From positions 248,001 through 312,000 of the forward strand of contig NZ_FOEH01000003.1 of NCBI RefSeq assembly GCF_900110695.1: 64,000 nucleotides of DNA, read 5' to 3'. Under the pieces are notes generated by a model. The model was not told the origin of the DNA. It did not search any database and saw nothing but the letters and a program-made list of their open reading frames with translations. Source of the stretch: Virgibacillus subterraneus (GTDB lineage: Bacteria > Bacillota > Bacilli > Bacillales > Amphibacillaceae). Shown here one piece after another: positions 1-9,080 of the stretch (position 1 is its first letter; every line of letters begins with the position of its first letter). The translations under genes and the position numbers were made by a program.

Positions 1-1
1 G

Positions 2-1066
2 AGCAAAAAATTGCAGCGTTTTACATATGATGCCGGGGTAGACTTTGAGTATCCAGATGCCGTTCGTGGTATTTATGTTACAGGACCATCTGCTGGAGGA
101 AGCAGATTTGAAAAACTTACTAGTTTAGTAGAAAATTCGGATTTAAATGCAATGGTAATTGACGTAAAAGAAGATCATGGTAATTTAACATTTAAGCCAA
201 AAGAAGGTTCACCATATGAGGATATTGGAATTAATTATATTAATGAACCACGAAAATTACTAAAAGTCCTTGAAGATAAGGGGATTTATCCAATAGCAAG
301 AGTAGTAGTTTTTAAAGATTCCGTTTTAGCTAATAAACGTCCTGATTTATCTTTTACTAAGAATGGAAAAGTTTGGACTAATAATAAAGGGGAAGCTTTT
401 GTTAATCCATTTGAAAAAGAAGTATGGGAATACAACTTAGAAATTGCCAAGAAAGCAGCTGAGCTCGGTTTTCAGGAAATTCAATTTGATTATGTTCGTT
501 TTCCGGAGGGCTTTGAAAATTACGATAGTGAATTGAGTTATAGCCAAGGTGATTATAAAGATGATAAAACGAACAATATTAAACGGCGTGTGAAGGCGGT
601 AACTGACTTTGTTTCATATGCAAAGGAAGAATTGGAATATTATGATGTAGATGTCGCAGTAGATATATTTGGTTATGCTGCAACAATTCAAGAAGCGCCG
701 GGTATTGGACAGAACTTTACGAAGATTTCAAAGAACGTGGATATCATATCTTCTATGATTTACCCAAGTCATTGGACATCTTATTTTGATATTCCTGTGC
801 CTGATAAAGAGCCATATAAGTTAGTAACGGAATATGCTAAAGTTGAGAATAAAGTGTTAGGAAAATTGGAAGAACCACCAACTTCCAGACCATGGATTCA
901 AGATTTTGAAGCACCATGGTTATATAGTGGCGCAACTAAACAGTATGGAAAAGCTGAAGTAGAAACACAAATAACTGCATTAAAAGAAAATGGAATTAAT
1001 GAATTTCTAATTTGGAATGCAGGAAATACTTATACCGAGAATGTTGATTATACACCTCTCAATTAA
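2..1066 (+). CDS. Putative glycoside hydrolase, DUF4015-type (5' end outside window)
   Basis: The reading frame is open to the left edge, so the start is missing; a TTG at 11 is only the first start-like codon inside the window. The 351 visible residues resemble the DUF4015 putative glycosyl hydrolase family, a predicted TIM barrel. Supporting signs are the early segment DLNAMVIDVKEDHGNLTF, the strand-like FDYVRFPEG near residue 160, and DIISSMIYPSHW near residue 245. The usual N-terminal signal or anchor would lie upstream. The substrate is unknown. A strong terminator follows at about 1098-1137. The family call is from recalled similarity. Confidence 0.65.
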   Translation, partial: SKKLQRFTYDAGVDFEYPDAVRGIYVTGPSAGGSRFEKLTSLVENSDLNAMVIDVKEDHGNLTFKPKEGSPYEDIGINYINEPRKLLKVLEDKGIYPIARVVVFKDSVLANKRPDLSFTKNGKVWTNNKGEAFVNPFEKEVWEYNLEIAKKAAELGFQEIQFDYVRFPEGFENYDSELSYSQGDYKDDKTNNIKRRVKAVTDFVSYAKEELEYYDVDVAVDIFGYAATIQEAPGIGQNFTKISKNVDIISSMIYPSHWTSYFDIPVPDKEPYKLVTEYAKVENKVLGKLEEPPTSRPWIQDFEAPWLYSGATKQYGKAEVETQITALKENGINEFLIWNAGNTYTENVDYTPLN

Positions 1067-1097
1067 TATAATAGTACAAACTCATATAACCATTATG

Positions 1098-1138
1098 AAA
1101 AATCGGGCTTCTTTAACGTATAGAGCCCGGTTTTTTTA
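1098..1138 (+). terminator. Rho-independent terminator of the glycoside-hydrolase-like gene
   Basis: The arms TCGGGCTT and AGAGCCCGG pair around a loop of about 12 nt and are followed by seven T residues. It lies 30 bases after the stop codon. The rest of the 275-base gap to the next gene shows nothing else recognisable. Confidence 0.85.
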
Positions 1139-1341
1139 CGTATAATAAACTTTAAAATCGATCTGTGGAAATAACTGGCTATCTTTAAAAAATAAGAGGA
1201 TAATGGACTCTGTAGAAGATAAATCATGAATTTATCCATTATTTGTTATTCATAAGCCATATTCTCTATCAAAATCGATTTAACAAAGGCAGGCTCATTC
1301 GTTATAATGTAAAAGACTACTAAAGATTAAGGAGTAGATCT

Positions 1342-1929
1342 ATGAATTGGTATCAAAAGCTAAACAAATATTTCCCAATCGAGGAAATGAAGTCCAAAGA
1401 GCATATGGATATGCTTTTAAAGGAGAAAGGTGACGTCTATTATAAGGATGAAAGCCCTGAGCATGTTTTGATGTATGCTGAGTTTAATTCATTTCTATTT
1501 ATAGATTATGTCTGGGTCTCTGCGAACTCAAGAGGCAAAGGAACTGGACATAAGCTGATAGAAAAGCTTAAAGAAAAAGATAAACCAATCATTCTAGAAG
1601 TGGAACCAGTTGATTACGATGACACAGACACAGCGAAGAGACTTCATTTTTATAAGCGGGAAGGTTTTACCCACGCACAATCCATTGGTTACAATCGCCG
1701 CTCATTAGCTACAAATGAGGATACTCCTATGGAAATCCTGTTTTGGTCTCCAAGTGATGATTCCGAAGAGGAAATTTATGAAAAAATGAAAAAGATGTAC
1801 GAAGACATTCATACCTATAAAGACGAAGAAATATATGGTCGAGCATATCAGCCTGTCGATGAAGTACTAAGTTACGATGAAGATCGTGAGTCTGATAACA
1901 TATTTGAAAATCTAAAAGAAAAAGCATGA
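1342..1929 (+). CDS. yjbC: GNAT-family N-acetyltransferase, YjbC-like
   Basis: A 195-residue protein with a single acetyltransferase fold. The acetyl-CoA loop is seen as RGKGTGHKLIEKL near residues 65-77, preceded by a hydrophobic strand (FLFIDYVWVS). The C-terminal third is acidic and outside the GNAT core. The start is ATG behind AAGGAG. It lies just upstream of spxA, the arrangement of yjbC and spxA in Bacillus subtilis, which supports the YjbC name. The substrate is unknown. It has its own terminator, so it need not be cotranscribed with spxA. Confidence 0.8.
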   Translation: MNWYQKLNKYFPIEEMKSKEHMDMLLKEKGDVYYKDESPEHVLMYAEFNSFLFIDYVWVSANSRGKGTGHKLIEKLKEKDKPIILEVEPVDYDDTDTAKRLHFYKREGFTHAQSIGYNRRSLATNEDTPMEILFWSPSDDSEEEIYEKMKKMYEDIHTYKDEEIYGRAYQPVDEVLSYDEDRESDNIFENLKEKA

Positions 1930-1933
1930 ACAA

Positions 1934-1977
1934 GTTTTAGCCTCTTGTTATTTTAGCAGCAAGAGGCTAAATTTTTT
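1934..1977 (+). terminator. Terminator after the GNAT gene
   Basis: The arms TTTTAGCCTCTTG and CAAGAGGCTAAA form a long perfect stem followed by a T-run, directly after the stop codon of the GNAT gene. Confidence 0.85.
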
Positions 1978-1996
1978 AGGAAGTTTAGTATAAATA

Positions 1997-2050
1997 CCTT
2001 CTTACTGCATAAGTGCAACTAAAGCTTGGCGATAAGATAAGTTTTCTAAT
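1997..2050 (+). repeat. Dispersed palindromic repeat, copy A
   Basis: Contains CATAAGTGCAACTAAAGC, then CTTGGCGATAAG and TTTTCTAAT. The same ordered blocks recur at about 7090, 17661, 18079, 18880, 19958 and 29969. It lies between the yjbC terminator and the spxA promoter region. Confidence 0.7.
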
Positions 2051-2180
2051 TATTTTTCAATTAAAAGGTTTAATTTAAAATGAATTAGGGTAAGTTAAAA
2101 ATACATGAGAACATTTCATGAACATTTATCAACACAGTAAATTTTATAGGAAATACTCTACCTTTCGTTTGACAAATGTA

Positions 2181-2192
2181 GTATAATTATAC
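2181..2192 (+). promoter_or_regulatory. Palindromic site GTATAATTATAC upstream of spxA
   Basis: A perfect 12-bp palindrome about 93 bases upstream of spxA. It overlaps a TATAAT that could be a -10 element. The B. subtilis spx promoters are controlled by PerR and YodB, so a repressor site here would fit, but the match to a PerR box is only partial. This is a suggestion. Confidence 0.3.
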
Positions 2193-2284
2193 ATATTGGT
2201 TATTTAAACTTATTTTAATCTAATAAGTTATTCAAATGTTTATGAAATGACCATATACACTTTTAGATTGAGGAGTGAAGTTTC

Positions 2285-2680
2285 ATGGTAACACTTTATA
2301 CCTCACCAAGTTGTACATCTTGCAGAAAAGCAAAAGCATGGTTAGAAGAACATGATATACCGTTCACAGAACGTAATATATTTTCCGAACCATTATCGCT
2401 GGATGAGATAAAGGAAATATTACGTATGACTGAAGATGGTACAGACGAGATTATATCAACACGATCAAAAGTCTTTCAAAAATTGGATGTCAATATTGAT
2501 CAGTTGCCGATGAAAGATTTATTTAATCTAATCCAGAAAAATCCTGGATTATTACGTCGACCAATTATTCTTGATGAGAAACGTTTGCAAGTAGGGTATA
2601 ACGAAGATGAGATTCGCAGGTTCCTACCTAGAACCGTAAGAACTTTTCAACTACGTGAAGCTCAGCGGCTGGTAAACTAA
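2285..2680 (+). CDS. spxA: Transcriptional regulator SpxA
   Basis: A 131-residue ArsC-fold protein, the normal Spx length. Spx binds the C-terminal domain of the RNA polymerase alpha subunit and switches transcription under thiol stress. The redox switch CxxC is seen as SCTSC at residues 9-13, and the family's [16 protein letters not shown] segment is near residue 92. The start is ATG behind GAGGAG. Spx is normally degraded by ClpXP with the SpxH adaptor; spxH lies about 5 kb downstream in this window and mecA is the next gene. It is transcribed alone and ends in a strong terminator. Confidence 0.95.
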   Translation: MVTLYTSPSCTSCRKAKAWLEEHDIPFTERNIFSEPLSLDEIKEILRMTEDGTDEIISTRSKVFQKLDVNIDQLPMKDLFNLIQKNPGLLRRPIILDEKRLQVGYNEDEIRRFLPRTVRTFQLREAQRLVN

Positions 2681-2710
2681 GTAATCGTCGATGTATAACA
2701 ATTACTAACA

Positions 2711-2749
2711 AAAACGCAGAACCTGAAGTTAGAGGTCTGCGTTTTTTTT
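2711..2749 (+). terminator. Terminator of spxA
   Basis: AACGCAGA and TCTGCGTT pair around a short loop and are followed by eight T residues. The rest of the 314-base gap before mecA is AT-rich; no further element could be supported. Confidence 0.85.
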
Positions 2750-2994
2750 CATTAAAAGCTAGTGACAAATTGAACGAAATAGGTTAAAATATGAAATTAA
2801 TTATTAATTTATAGGCATATGAATTTTCAATTTGTATAAGATGTCATACAATAATAATATAAGATAAAGAATGGTTAATAACGTGTAATAAAGGGAACAC
2901 GAATAATAATAAACATTAAAGGTGAAGTAGTCTCTTCCACCATTACTATTGACCGTGTAGTCAAGCTTTTTCTAATAGAAGGGAGAGAAATAAG

Positions 2995-3711
2995 ATGGAA
3001 ATAGAACGTATAAATGAGAATACAGTAAAATTCTATATATCCTATATCGATATAGAAGATCGTGGATTTGAACGTGAGGAAATTTGGTATAATCGCGAAC
3101 GTAGTGAACAATTATTCTGGCAAATGATGGATGAAGTTAATTATAAAGAAGACTTTAATGTCGAAGGGCCATTATGGATTCAGGTGCAAGCCTTGGATAA
3201 GGGGCTAGAAATTGTTGTAACCAAAGCACAGGTATCCAAAAATGGTGAGAATATCGAGTTGCCAACTGAGAATGGAAAGACAATCGATATCTCAGTTGAT
3301 GATAAGATTGAGGATATGCTGGATGACAAGTTTGGTGAAGGTGATGAAAATTCATCCAAGTCCAAAAAAGAAGAGGACGAAGATGGAAACTTATCACTAA
3401 GTGTAATGTTTAATGACTTTGAAGATGTTATTCAGTTAAGTCATTATTTCCAAGATAACAAAGATAAAACAGATAAAATAGAAGATACACTCTTCCATTA
3501 CGACAATAAATATTATCTGTATATAGAATTCCCACAGGATGAGGAAATTAAAGATGAACATCAAGAAGATTTGATTAGTCAGATTTTTGAATTTGCGAAC
3601 GACACGGAAGTAACCATTCACTTTCTGGAAGAATACGGGAAACAAATATTTGCCGATAACACATTTGAACAAGTACGTTCCCATTTTCCAGCTATCATTG
3701 GACGCTCTTAA
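2995..3711 (+). CDS. mecA: Adaptor protein MecA
   Basis: A 238-residue adaptor. It delivers substrates such as ComK to ClpCP and also restrains competence and stress regulators. The N-terminal substrate-binding domain begins MEIERINENTVKFYISY. An acidic linker (residues about 118-130, EDENSSKSKKEEDED-like) leads to the ClpC-binding C-terminal domain. The start is ATG behind AGAAGGGAG. Placement between spxA and coiA matches other Bacillaceae. The stop lies inside a terminator. Confidence 0.93.
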   Translation: MEIERINENTVKFYISYIDIEDRGFEREEIWYNRERSEQLFWQMMDEVNYKEDFNVEGPLWIQVQALDKGLEIVVTKAQVSKNGENIELPTENGKTIDISVDDKIEDMLDDKFGEGDENSSKSKKEEDEDGNLSLSVMFNDFEDVIQLSHYFQDNKDKTDKIEDTLFHYDNKYYLYIEFPQDEEIKDEHQEDLISQIFEFANDTEVTIHFLEEYGKQIFADNTFEQVRSHFPAIIGRS

Positions 3712-3728
3712 TAGAGTGTCTTTTTTTA
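3701..3728 (+). terminator. Terminator overlapping the end of mecA
   Basis: GGACGCTCTT and AGAGTGTC form a stem spanning the stop codon, followed by seven T residues. Nothing further is recognisable up to the coiA ribosome site. Confidence 0.75.
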
Positions 3729-3955
3729 TGGCTGTTTTTCTATTAGTTGATGTTGAATAGAGAAGCGTTGCCCTAGGATATGCGAGGTGTATTTCCGAAT
3801 CGGTGTCGTAGCACTCAAGTATTTCTCCACATTATGTCAAAGCTTATATCCAACTACGAAGATGAAAAATAACAAGACTTACGAAAAGAGCCTGTTTTAA
3901 TTGAAGGAATTTGTCACTCTCTGTCGAATAATTATAAAATGGAGGTGTAAAATTA

Positions 3956-5137
3956 ATGCTTCAGGCTAAAACTAAATATGGAACCGTTGTTACGCCAGCA
4001 ACCTTATCTAAGTCGGAAATTAAAGTACTAAAAGAGCGAGAAGAGTTCAGTTGTCCAACCTGTAATGAGCCAGTAATGATGAAAGCAGGCACGCAAATGA
4101 TTCCGCATTTTGCTCATCATTCCAAAAACAATTGTCCTTCGAGTGAAGGTGGAGAAGGGGCATATCATGAGAGGGGAAAAATGCTGTTATATCAATGGCT
4201 TAAGCATCAACAGCTTACTGTTCAGCTGGAGGCATATTTACCGGCGATAAGGCAGCGGCCAGATATTTTAATTTCGATTAACAATAAACTCGTAGCAATT
4301 GAGTATCAATGTGCACGGGTTCCGGCTGAACAAATCCGTGAACGTAATGAAGGGTATCTCAGTGTAGGTATAACCCCAATTTGGATTTTGGGTGCTAATC
4401 GTCTGACACAACATAATCGCAATCATTTAAAAATTGATCAGTTCCAGCTTCAATTTATTCATCAATTTTCTTCTGTTTTACCACTCATGTTATTCTACTT
4501 TTGTCCCAATAGTCTTCAATTCATTTCATTTAAGGATTTTTACTTTTCCAAAACACAAACGGCAATAGGTAAATTTCATACGAAAAAATTGAATCAAATG
4601 TCATTTAAAGATATGTTCCAAGCTAACTTCTATTCCAAAAACGAATTGTTTCATTCTTGGAAGAGAGAAAAACGTTCATTTCGGCTAAAGAAGGCAAACC
4701 GCTTATATGGACGGGAATTGAATTGGCACGAATGGATTTACCTTAAGCGGACACACAAGGAGTTCCTCCCATCAATAATCCACCTGCCGATTTGCACACA
4801 ATTTATGATGAAAACACCACCATGGGACTGGCAAAGCAGAATTTGTCTTGAAGTCATAGATCCGCTCCCAATAGAAAGCCATGTTTCAATTAAATCGTGT
4901 CAGTATCTACTTAGACGTCATATCCATCATCCTAAAGAATTCCCCTTAGTCAAGCAAGCGGTGAACCCGGTTCATCAATACCTTCAATTGCTGGAACAGT
5001 TAGACGTAATCCAGCAAGTTTCTCCTAATTATTTTGCCAAAAAGAATCCTATAAAATTTCATAAAAATATTGAGCAGGCCTTGGCTGGCGACGAGAAGCT
5101 GCTAAATTTGTTAATTACAAACAAATTACGAGCATGA
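3956..5137 (+). CDS. coiA: Competence protein CoiA
   Basis: A 393-residue CoiA-family protein, a nuclease-like factor needed for processing of transforming DNA during natural competence. The N-terminal zinc-ribbon-like part has CPTCNEPV near residue 33 and an HFAHH motif near residue 54. The restriction-endonuclease-like core is seen as RPDILISINN followed by AIEYQCA near residues 99-116. It lies between mecA and pepF as in B. subtilis (yjbF). The start is ATG behind GGAGG. The codon pattern resembles its neighbours. Whether this strain is naturally competent cannot be judged from the window. Confidence 0.9.
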   Translation: MLQAKTKYGTVVTPATLSKSEIKVLKEREEFSCPTCNEPVMMKAGTQMIPHFAHHSKNNCPSSEGGEGAYHERGKMLLYQWLKHQQLTVQLEAYLPAIRQRPDILISINNKLVAIEYQCARVPAEQIRERNEGYLSVGITPIWILGANRLTQHNRNHLKIDQFQLQFIHQFSSVLPLMLFYFCPNSLQFISFKDFYFSKTQTAIGKFHTKKLNQMSFKDMFQANFYSKNELFHSWKREKRSFRLKKANRLYGRELNWHEWIYLKRTHKEFLPSIIHLPICTQFMMKTPPWDWQSRICLEVIDPLPIESHVSIKSCQYLLRRHIHHPKEFPLVKQAVNPVHQYLQLLEQLDVIQQVSPNYFAKKNPIKFHKNIEQALAGDEKLLNLLITNKLRA

Positions 5138-5229
5138 TTACCAATTATTTCGTTATACTAATTAGAATGAAGGAATTTTTTCATTTTATCTAGAATTAGT
5201 AAGGAAAGAGGATAAAGGAGGAAACCATA

Positions 5230-7041
5230 GTGGCAAAAGCAACAAAGGAGTTACCAAAAAGAAGTGAAATTCCACAAGAAAAAACGTGGAAGCTGGAAGA
5301 TATTTTTAAAACGGATGACGCATGGGAGAAAGAACTGCAAGCACTGAAAGATGACATCCCATCAATTGAAAAGTTTCAAGGAAAAATAGCGGAGTCTGCG
5401 CAAAATCTGTATGATGTATTAAGGCTTCAGGATCAACTGTCAGAACGAATTAGCAAGCTATTTACATATGCACATATGCGATCTGATCAGGATACAACAA
5501 ATTCAACATATCAGGAGATGAACTCAAAGGCTGAGAATCTGCTGACACTTGCATCAAGTTCAATGAGTTATATTGTTCCTGAAATCCTGGCAATGAACGA
5601 AGAAAAACTGCAAAGCTTTGTTAAAGAGAAAAAGGAATTAAAATTCTATGATAAAACACTTGATGAGATTTCACGACAGCGGCCACACGTGTTAAGTAAA
5701 AAAGAAGAGGAATTACTAGCTGAAGCGTCAGAGCCGATGTCTAGTGCAGAAAATACGTTTGGAATGCTGAATAATGCCGATTTAACTTTTCCAACGATTA
5801 AAAATGAAGATGGGGAAGAGATTGATTTAACCCATGGGCGTTATATAGGATTTTTGGAATCCAAAGATCGCAGTGTGCGTGAAGCTGCTTTTAAAGCAAT
5901 GTATGAAACGTATGGCAAGTTTAAAAATACATTTTCTGCTACATTAACTGGCACTGTTAAGACAGATAATTTTAATGCAAAGGTCCGTAATTATAATTCC
6001 GCACGTCACGCAGCTTTAGATGGTAATAATATTCCGGAGCAGGTGTATGATAATTTGATTGAAGCAGTTAACGATAAATTATCATTGCTACATCGATATG
6101 CTGAACTGCGTAAGAAAGTGCTCGGACTCGATGAATTACACATGTATGATATGTATACACCACTTGTTAAAGATGTTGATATGACAATTCCTTATGAAAA
6201 AGCACAGGAATATGTGATTGATAGCTTTGCACCACTTGGTGAGGACTATGTGAGTAAAGTAAAAGAGGGATTTGAGAGCCGCTGGATTGATGTCGAAGAG
6301 AATAAAGGTAAACGAAGCGGTGCATACTCATCAGGCGCGTATGGTACTAATCCATATATATTACTGAATTGGCAGGATAAAGTGAATGATTTATTTACTT
6401 TAGCACATGAACTTGGACATTCATTACACAGCTATTACACACATGAGTCGCAGCCATTTCGTTATGGAAACTATTCAATTTTTGTAGCAGAAGTAGCATC
6501 GACATGTAATGAAGCGTTACTAAATGATTATATGTTAAACCATGTGGACGACGAGAAACAAAAACTTTATCTGTTAAATCACTTCCTTGAAGGATTTCGT
6601 GGGACTGTTTTCCGTCAAACAATGTTTGCAGAATTCGAGCATGACATTCATAAACGCATGCAGGAAGGTGAGGCTCTAACTGCAGAGAAGCTAACGGAAA
6701 TCTACTACGAATTGAATAAAAAATACTTCGGAGATGAAGTTGTTTCGGACGAAGAAATTGGTCTAGAGTGGGCGAGAATTCCACATTTTTATATGAATTA
6801 TTATGTCTATCAGTATGCAACTGGATATTCGGCAGCTACTGCACTCTCCAATCAGATTCTTAATGGGGAAGAGGGCGCGGTCGATCGTTACCTTGACTTC
6901 CTGAAAGCAGGAAGCAGTGATTATCCGATTGAAGTCCTGAAGAAAGCGGGCGTTGACATGACATCCAAAGAGCCGATATTGGCAGCACTTGATGTGTTTG
7001 AAGAAAAGCTTAATGAAATGGAAGAACTGCTGTTGAAATAA
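5230..7041 (+). CDS. pepF: Oligoendopeptidase F
   Basis: A 603-residue M3B metallopeptidase that cleaves oligopeptides in the cytosol. The zinc motif HELGH is at about residues 393-397, followed by the third-ligand helix FVAEVASTCNE about 25 residues later. The length is normal for PepF. The start is GTG behind AAAGGAGG. In B. subtilis the equivalent gene (yjbG) follows coiA, as here. It ends in a strong terminator. Confidence 0.94.
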   Translation: MAKATKELPKRSEIPQEKTWKLEDIFKTDDAWEKELQALKDDIPSIEKFQGKIAESAQNLYDVLRLQDQLSERISKLFTYAHMRSDQDTTNSTYQEMNSKAENLLTLASSSMSYIVPEILAMNEEKLQSFVKEKKELKFYDKTLDEISRQRPHVLSKKEEELLAEASEPMSSAENTFGMLNNADLTFPTIKNEDGEEIDLTHGRYIGFLESKDRSVREAAFKAMYETYGKFKNTFSATLTGTVKTDNFNAKVRNYNSARHAALDGNNIPEQVYDNLIEAVNDKLSLLHRYAELRKKVLGLDELHMYDMYTPLVKDVDMTIPYEKAQEYVIDSFAPLGEDYVSKVKEGFESRWIDVEENKGKRSGAYSSGAYGTNPYILLNWQDKVNDLFTLAHELGHSLHSYYTHESQPFRYGNYSIFVAEVASTCNEALLNDYMLNHVDDEKQKLYLLNHFLEGFRGTVFRQTMFAEFEHDIHKRMQEGEALTAEKLTEIYYELNKKYFGDEVVSDEEIGLEWARIPHFYMNYYVYQYATGYSAATALSNQILNGEEGAVDRYLDFLKAGSSDYPIEVLKKAGVDMTSKEPILAALDVFEEKLNEMEELLLK

Positions 7042-7047
7042 GGAAAT

Positions 7048-7087
7048 GGGCTGTCACCGTCTTAATTGTGGGTGACAGCCCTTTTTT
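7048..7087 (+). terminator. Terminator of pepF
   Basis: GGGCTGTCACC pairs with GGGTGACAGCCC and is followed by six T residues. Confidence 0.9.
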
Positions 7088-7089
7088 AA

Positions 7090-7150
7090 CAATGCATAAA
7101 ATCAACTAAGTTTCGTCATTAAAGCTTGGCCATAAGCCATGTTTTCTAAT
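7090..7150 (+). repeat. Dispersed palindromic repeat, copy B
   Basis: Shows the ordered blocks GCATAA, CAACTAAG, a TTTCGTCATTAA-like segment, CTTGGCCATAAGCCA and GTTTTCTAAT. It lies immediately after the pepF terminator. Confidence 0.7.
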
Positions 7151-7155
7151 AAAAC

Positions 7156-7338
7156 TCATCCTCGCATTCCTCCACGGTAAACATTTCTATGTGTAAACGT
7201 ATAAATGGTTAGATAAATTGAAATAAATAACATTGGTAATGTAATATATAGTGGTATCAACTGCATTAAACCGAGAATGTTTAAGAAGATGACAATAACT
7301 GTTGTGATTAAAAAGATAAATGGGAGGAAATCCTGCAT
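7156..7338 (-). CDS. Small hypothetical membrane protein
   Basis: Sixty residues with two hydrophobic segments, about residues 4-22 and 28-47, then a short basic tail ending RGGMRG. The ATG at 7338 is preferred because GGAGTGG lies 6-7 bases upstream; an upstream in-frame ATG at 7356 has no ribosome site. I do not recognise a family. It stands alone on the minus strand between pepF and spxH, with dispersed repeat copy B directly downstream. Confidence 0.5.
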   Translation of the reverse strand: MQDFLPFIFLITTVIVIFLNILGLMQLIPLYITLPMLFISIYLTIYTFTHRNVYRGGMRG

Positions 7339-7537
7339 GATATCCACTCCAATCATAGTATGTTAGTACATCATATGTGACAGAAAAATGAATTAGAAGT
7401 GTGACATTTTTGTGAAAAGGTTCACCTGCGATTGAAAAAAACTCCTGCTGTTGATAACATTATAAATGTGAGATGAATCACAAACAAAAACCCCTTTTGT
7501 TTGATCATGAAACTTTCTCCCATCCCCCCCCTTTGTT

Positions 7538-7593
7538 TATAATAAAGGTCGGAGATCTATTTAGGATATACGCTGCCCCGTATATCCTTTTTT
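7538..7593 (+). other. Orphan -10 element and terminator (possible very short transcript)
   Basis: AGGATATACG and CGTATATCCT form a perfect 10-bp stem with a 6-nt loop and six T residues. No gene lies immediately upstream on this strand. A TATAAT at 7538-7543 is about 20 bases ahead of the hairpin, but no convincing -35 is seen. The region 7357-7642 otherwise holds a CAAACAAAA/TTTTGTTTG hairpin at 7481-7503 and a run of eight C at 7524-7531. Confidence 0.4.
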
Positions 7594-7642
7594 ATTGTTT
7601 GACTATGATTTTCCCAGTTTTCGCTGGCTGTCTTCCGAGTTT

Positions 7643-7723
7643 TCACCAATAGAGGAGAGCCATTAAAATCAGACAAAAAAATACCCAAAGCACAATCAAC
7701 TCCATGCTTTGCGTATTATTCAT
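7643..7723 (-). CDS. 26-residue predicted membrane protein overlapping the spxH stop
   Basis: The frame ATG to TGA encodes 26 residues with one hydrophobic helix ([20 protein letters not shown]). Its start codon lies within the last codons of spxH, giving an ATGAATAA overlap that suits translational coupling. No separate ribosome site is needed or obvious. It is too short for confident family assignment. The near-perfect transmembrane composition and the overlap are the only support. It could be chance. Confidence 0.4.
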   Translation of the reverse strand: MNNTQSMELIVLWVFFCLILMALLYW

Positions 7724-8612
7724 CATTATATCTCCAAAATGTCCCGTATTTCACGGGGATTTTTTCTACTGACCGCCTTAACAATAATTTCTTCATTTCT
7801 TTTTCTGTCTTAGCTGTTGTCCAGTCATATACTACCGAAATTTCTTTGTTACCGACAACACCATAATTTTTAAGGAAGTTTTCCAATGGTGGTTTGCTTG
7901 AAGGTACTGGGTCTTTCTGTAGAATCTGTTTCAGCACTTGGACATAAATATCATATGGATAAAGACCGGAAATTTTAATCCCTTCTTCTTCAGAAGCTTG
8001 ATTAAAAAACACAATCGTCGGGATATAGTCTACTTCCATTTCCTTTGTCAGCTTTAAATCACACTGAAATGCCTTTTTAGCTGAAGTAGAATATAAATCA
8101 TCTTCAAATTCGTCAATGTCGAGATTTGATTGTTTTGCACATTCCATCAATACTGCTTCATCTGAGATGTTCTTCTTTTTCAGGAAGACATTCTCCTGTA
8201 TTTTTCGTAAAAAGATTCGTCCCGCTTTTTTCCCTTGCAGTTCGGCTGCTTTTATTGCAAGCGATGCAATCCATGGTGACGAAACCGGATTCTCAATCCA
8301 TAAATCACCATCACAACTCATACCTGTGCGGTTAGCTGTTTTTTCCCAAATATCTTTTAACCGCTTCGGTTTATCAAATTTATCTTTATTAAGTGTATTT
8401 AAATGCCCGCTGATAATCGGACGTATAGTGAAAAATCGTCCATATTCGATAGATAACTTTTTTAGATAAGGTTCCAGCGACCAGCATTCGGGACAAAGCG
8501 GATCTACAAAAACATAAATTTCAATTGGTTTTTTTACAAAATCAAAGTAGCTATATTTTGCCGATGTGTTTGTACTTTTTGAGCTTATTAGCCCAGATTG
8601 ACTCCAACTCAC
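7716..8612 (-). CDS. spxH: ClpXP adaptor protein SpxH (DsbA-like fold)
   Basis: A 298-residue YjbH/SpxH protein. It tethers Spx to ClpXP for degradation. The thioredoxin-like N-terminal part carries a CPEC motif at about residues 40-43 ([14 protein letters not shown]), and a long DsbA-type helical insertion follows. The start is GTG at 8612 with GGAG 7 bases upstream; it lies 20 bases after the haemoglobin stop, so the two genes form an operon as yjbI-yjbH do elsewhere. The substrate gene spxA is about 5 kb away. Confidence 0.92.
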   Translation of the reverse strand: MSWSQSGLISSKSTNTSAKYSYFDFVKKPIEIYVFVDPLCPECWSLEPYLKKLSIEYGRFFTIRPIISGHLNTLNKDKFDKPKRLKDIWEKTANRTGMSCDGDLWIENPVSSPWIASLAIKAAELQGKKAGRIFLRKIQENVFLKKKNISDEAVLMECAKQSNLDIDEFEDDLYSTSAKKAFQCDLKLTKEMEVDYIPTIVFFNQASEEEGIKISGLYPYDIYVQVLKQILQKDPVPSSKPPLENFLKNYGVVGNKEISVVYDWTTAKTEKEMKKLLLRRSVEKIPVKYGTFWRYNDE

Positions 8613-8632
8613 ATCGATTCTCCTTTCTATTA

Positions 8633-9010
8633 TTACGGTGTATTCATCATATGGTGTGCCGTCATGGTCAGTTTTTCAAATATAGCTGTCTTGTACGGTT
8701 CCTCAATTTCTGCTTCTTCCAATGCTGCATTCATACATTCCAACCAAGCGTCTTTTCGTTCAGGTGTAATTTCAAAAGGTAAATGACGTTTGCGCAGCAT
8801 CGGATGACCACGTTCTTCGGAATATAGTCTTGGTCCACCGAAAAATTGTGTTAAAAACATTCTTTGTTTTCGGGCGGTTTCCGTTAAATCATCTGGAAAA
8901 ATTGGAATCAGCTTCGGATGATTACCTACTTTTTTATAAAAAGCTGTTACTAGTTTATCGATTGAATCAAAGCCGCCAATTGCTTCGAACATTGTTCCAG
9001 GTTTGGTCAT
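8633..9010 (-). CDS. yjbI: Truncated haemoglobin (globin), YjbI-like
   Basis: 125 residues from the ATG at 9010, chosen because AGGAG lies 9 bases upstream; a longer frame to 9070 adds an unlikely N-terminus. Group II truncated haemoglobin features are [18 protein letters not shown] and the proximal-helix segment [12 protein letters not shown]. It probably binds oxygen or nitric oxide through haem. It lies directly upstream of spxH and downstream of the CYTH gene on the minus strand. Confidence 0.9.
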   Translation of the reverse strand: MTKPGTMFEAIGGFDSIDKLVTAFYKKVGNHPKLIPIFPDDLTETARKQRMFLTQFFGGPRLYSEERGHPMLRKRHLPFEITPERKDAWLECMNAALEEAEIEEPYKTAIFEKLTMTAHHMMNTP

Positions 9011-9080
9011 ACAGTTATTCTCTCCTACTATGTTTGTTTTAATTGTAGCAACGTAAAATTTTAAGAGCAACTAATCTGAT

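Noticed and set aside
2173-2187. TTGACA followed by TATAAT upstream of spxA
   Set aside because: They are only 7 bases apart and cannot form one sigma-A promoter; only the palindrome is reported.
6395-6820. 141-residue minus-strand frame within pepF
   Set aside because: It is antisense to a well-supported peptidase gene, with no ribosome site or protein character.
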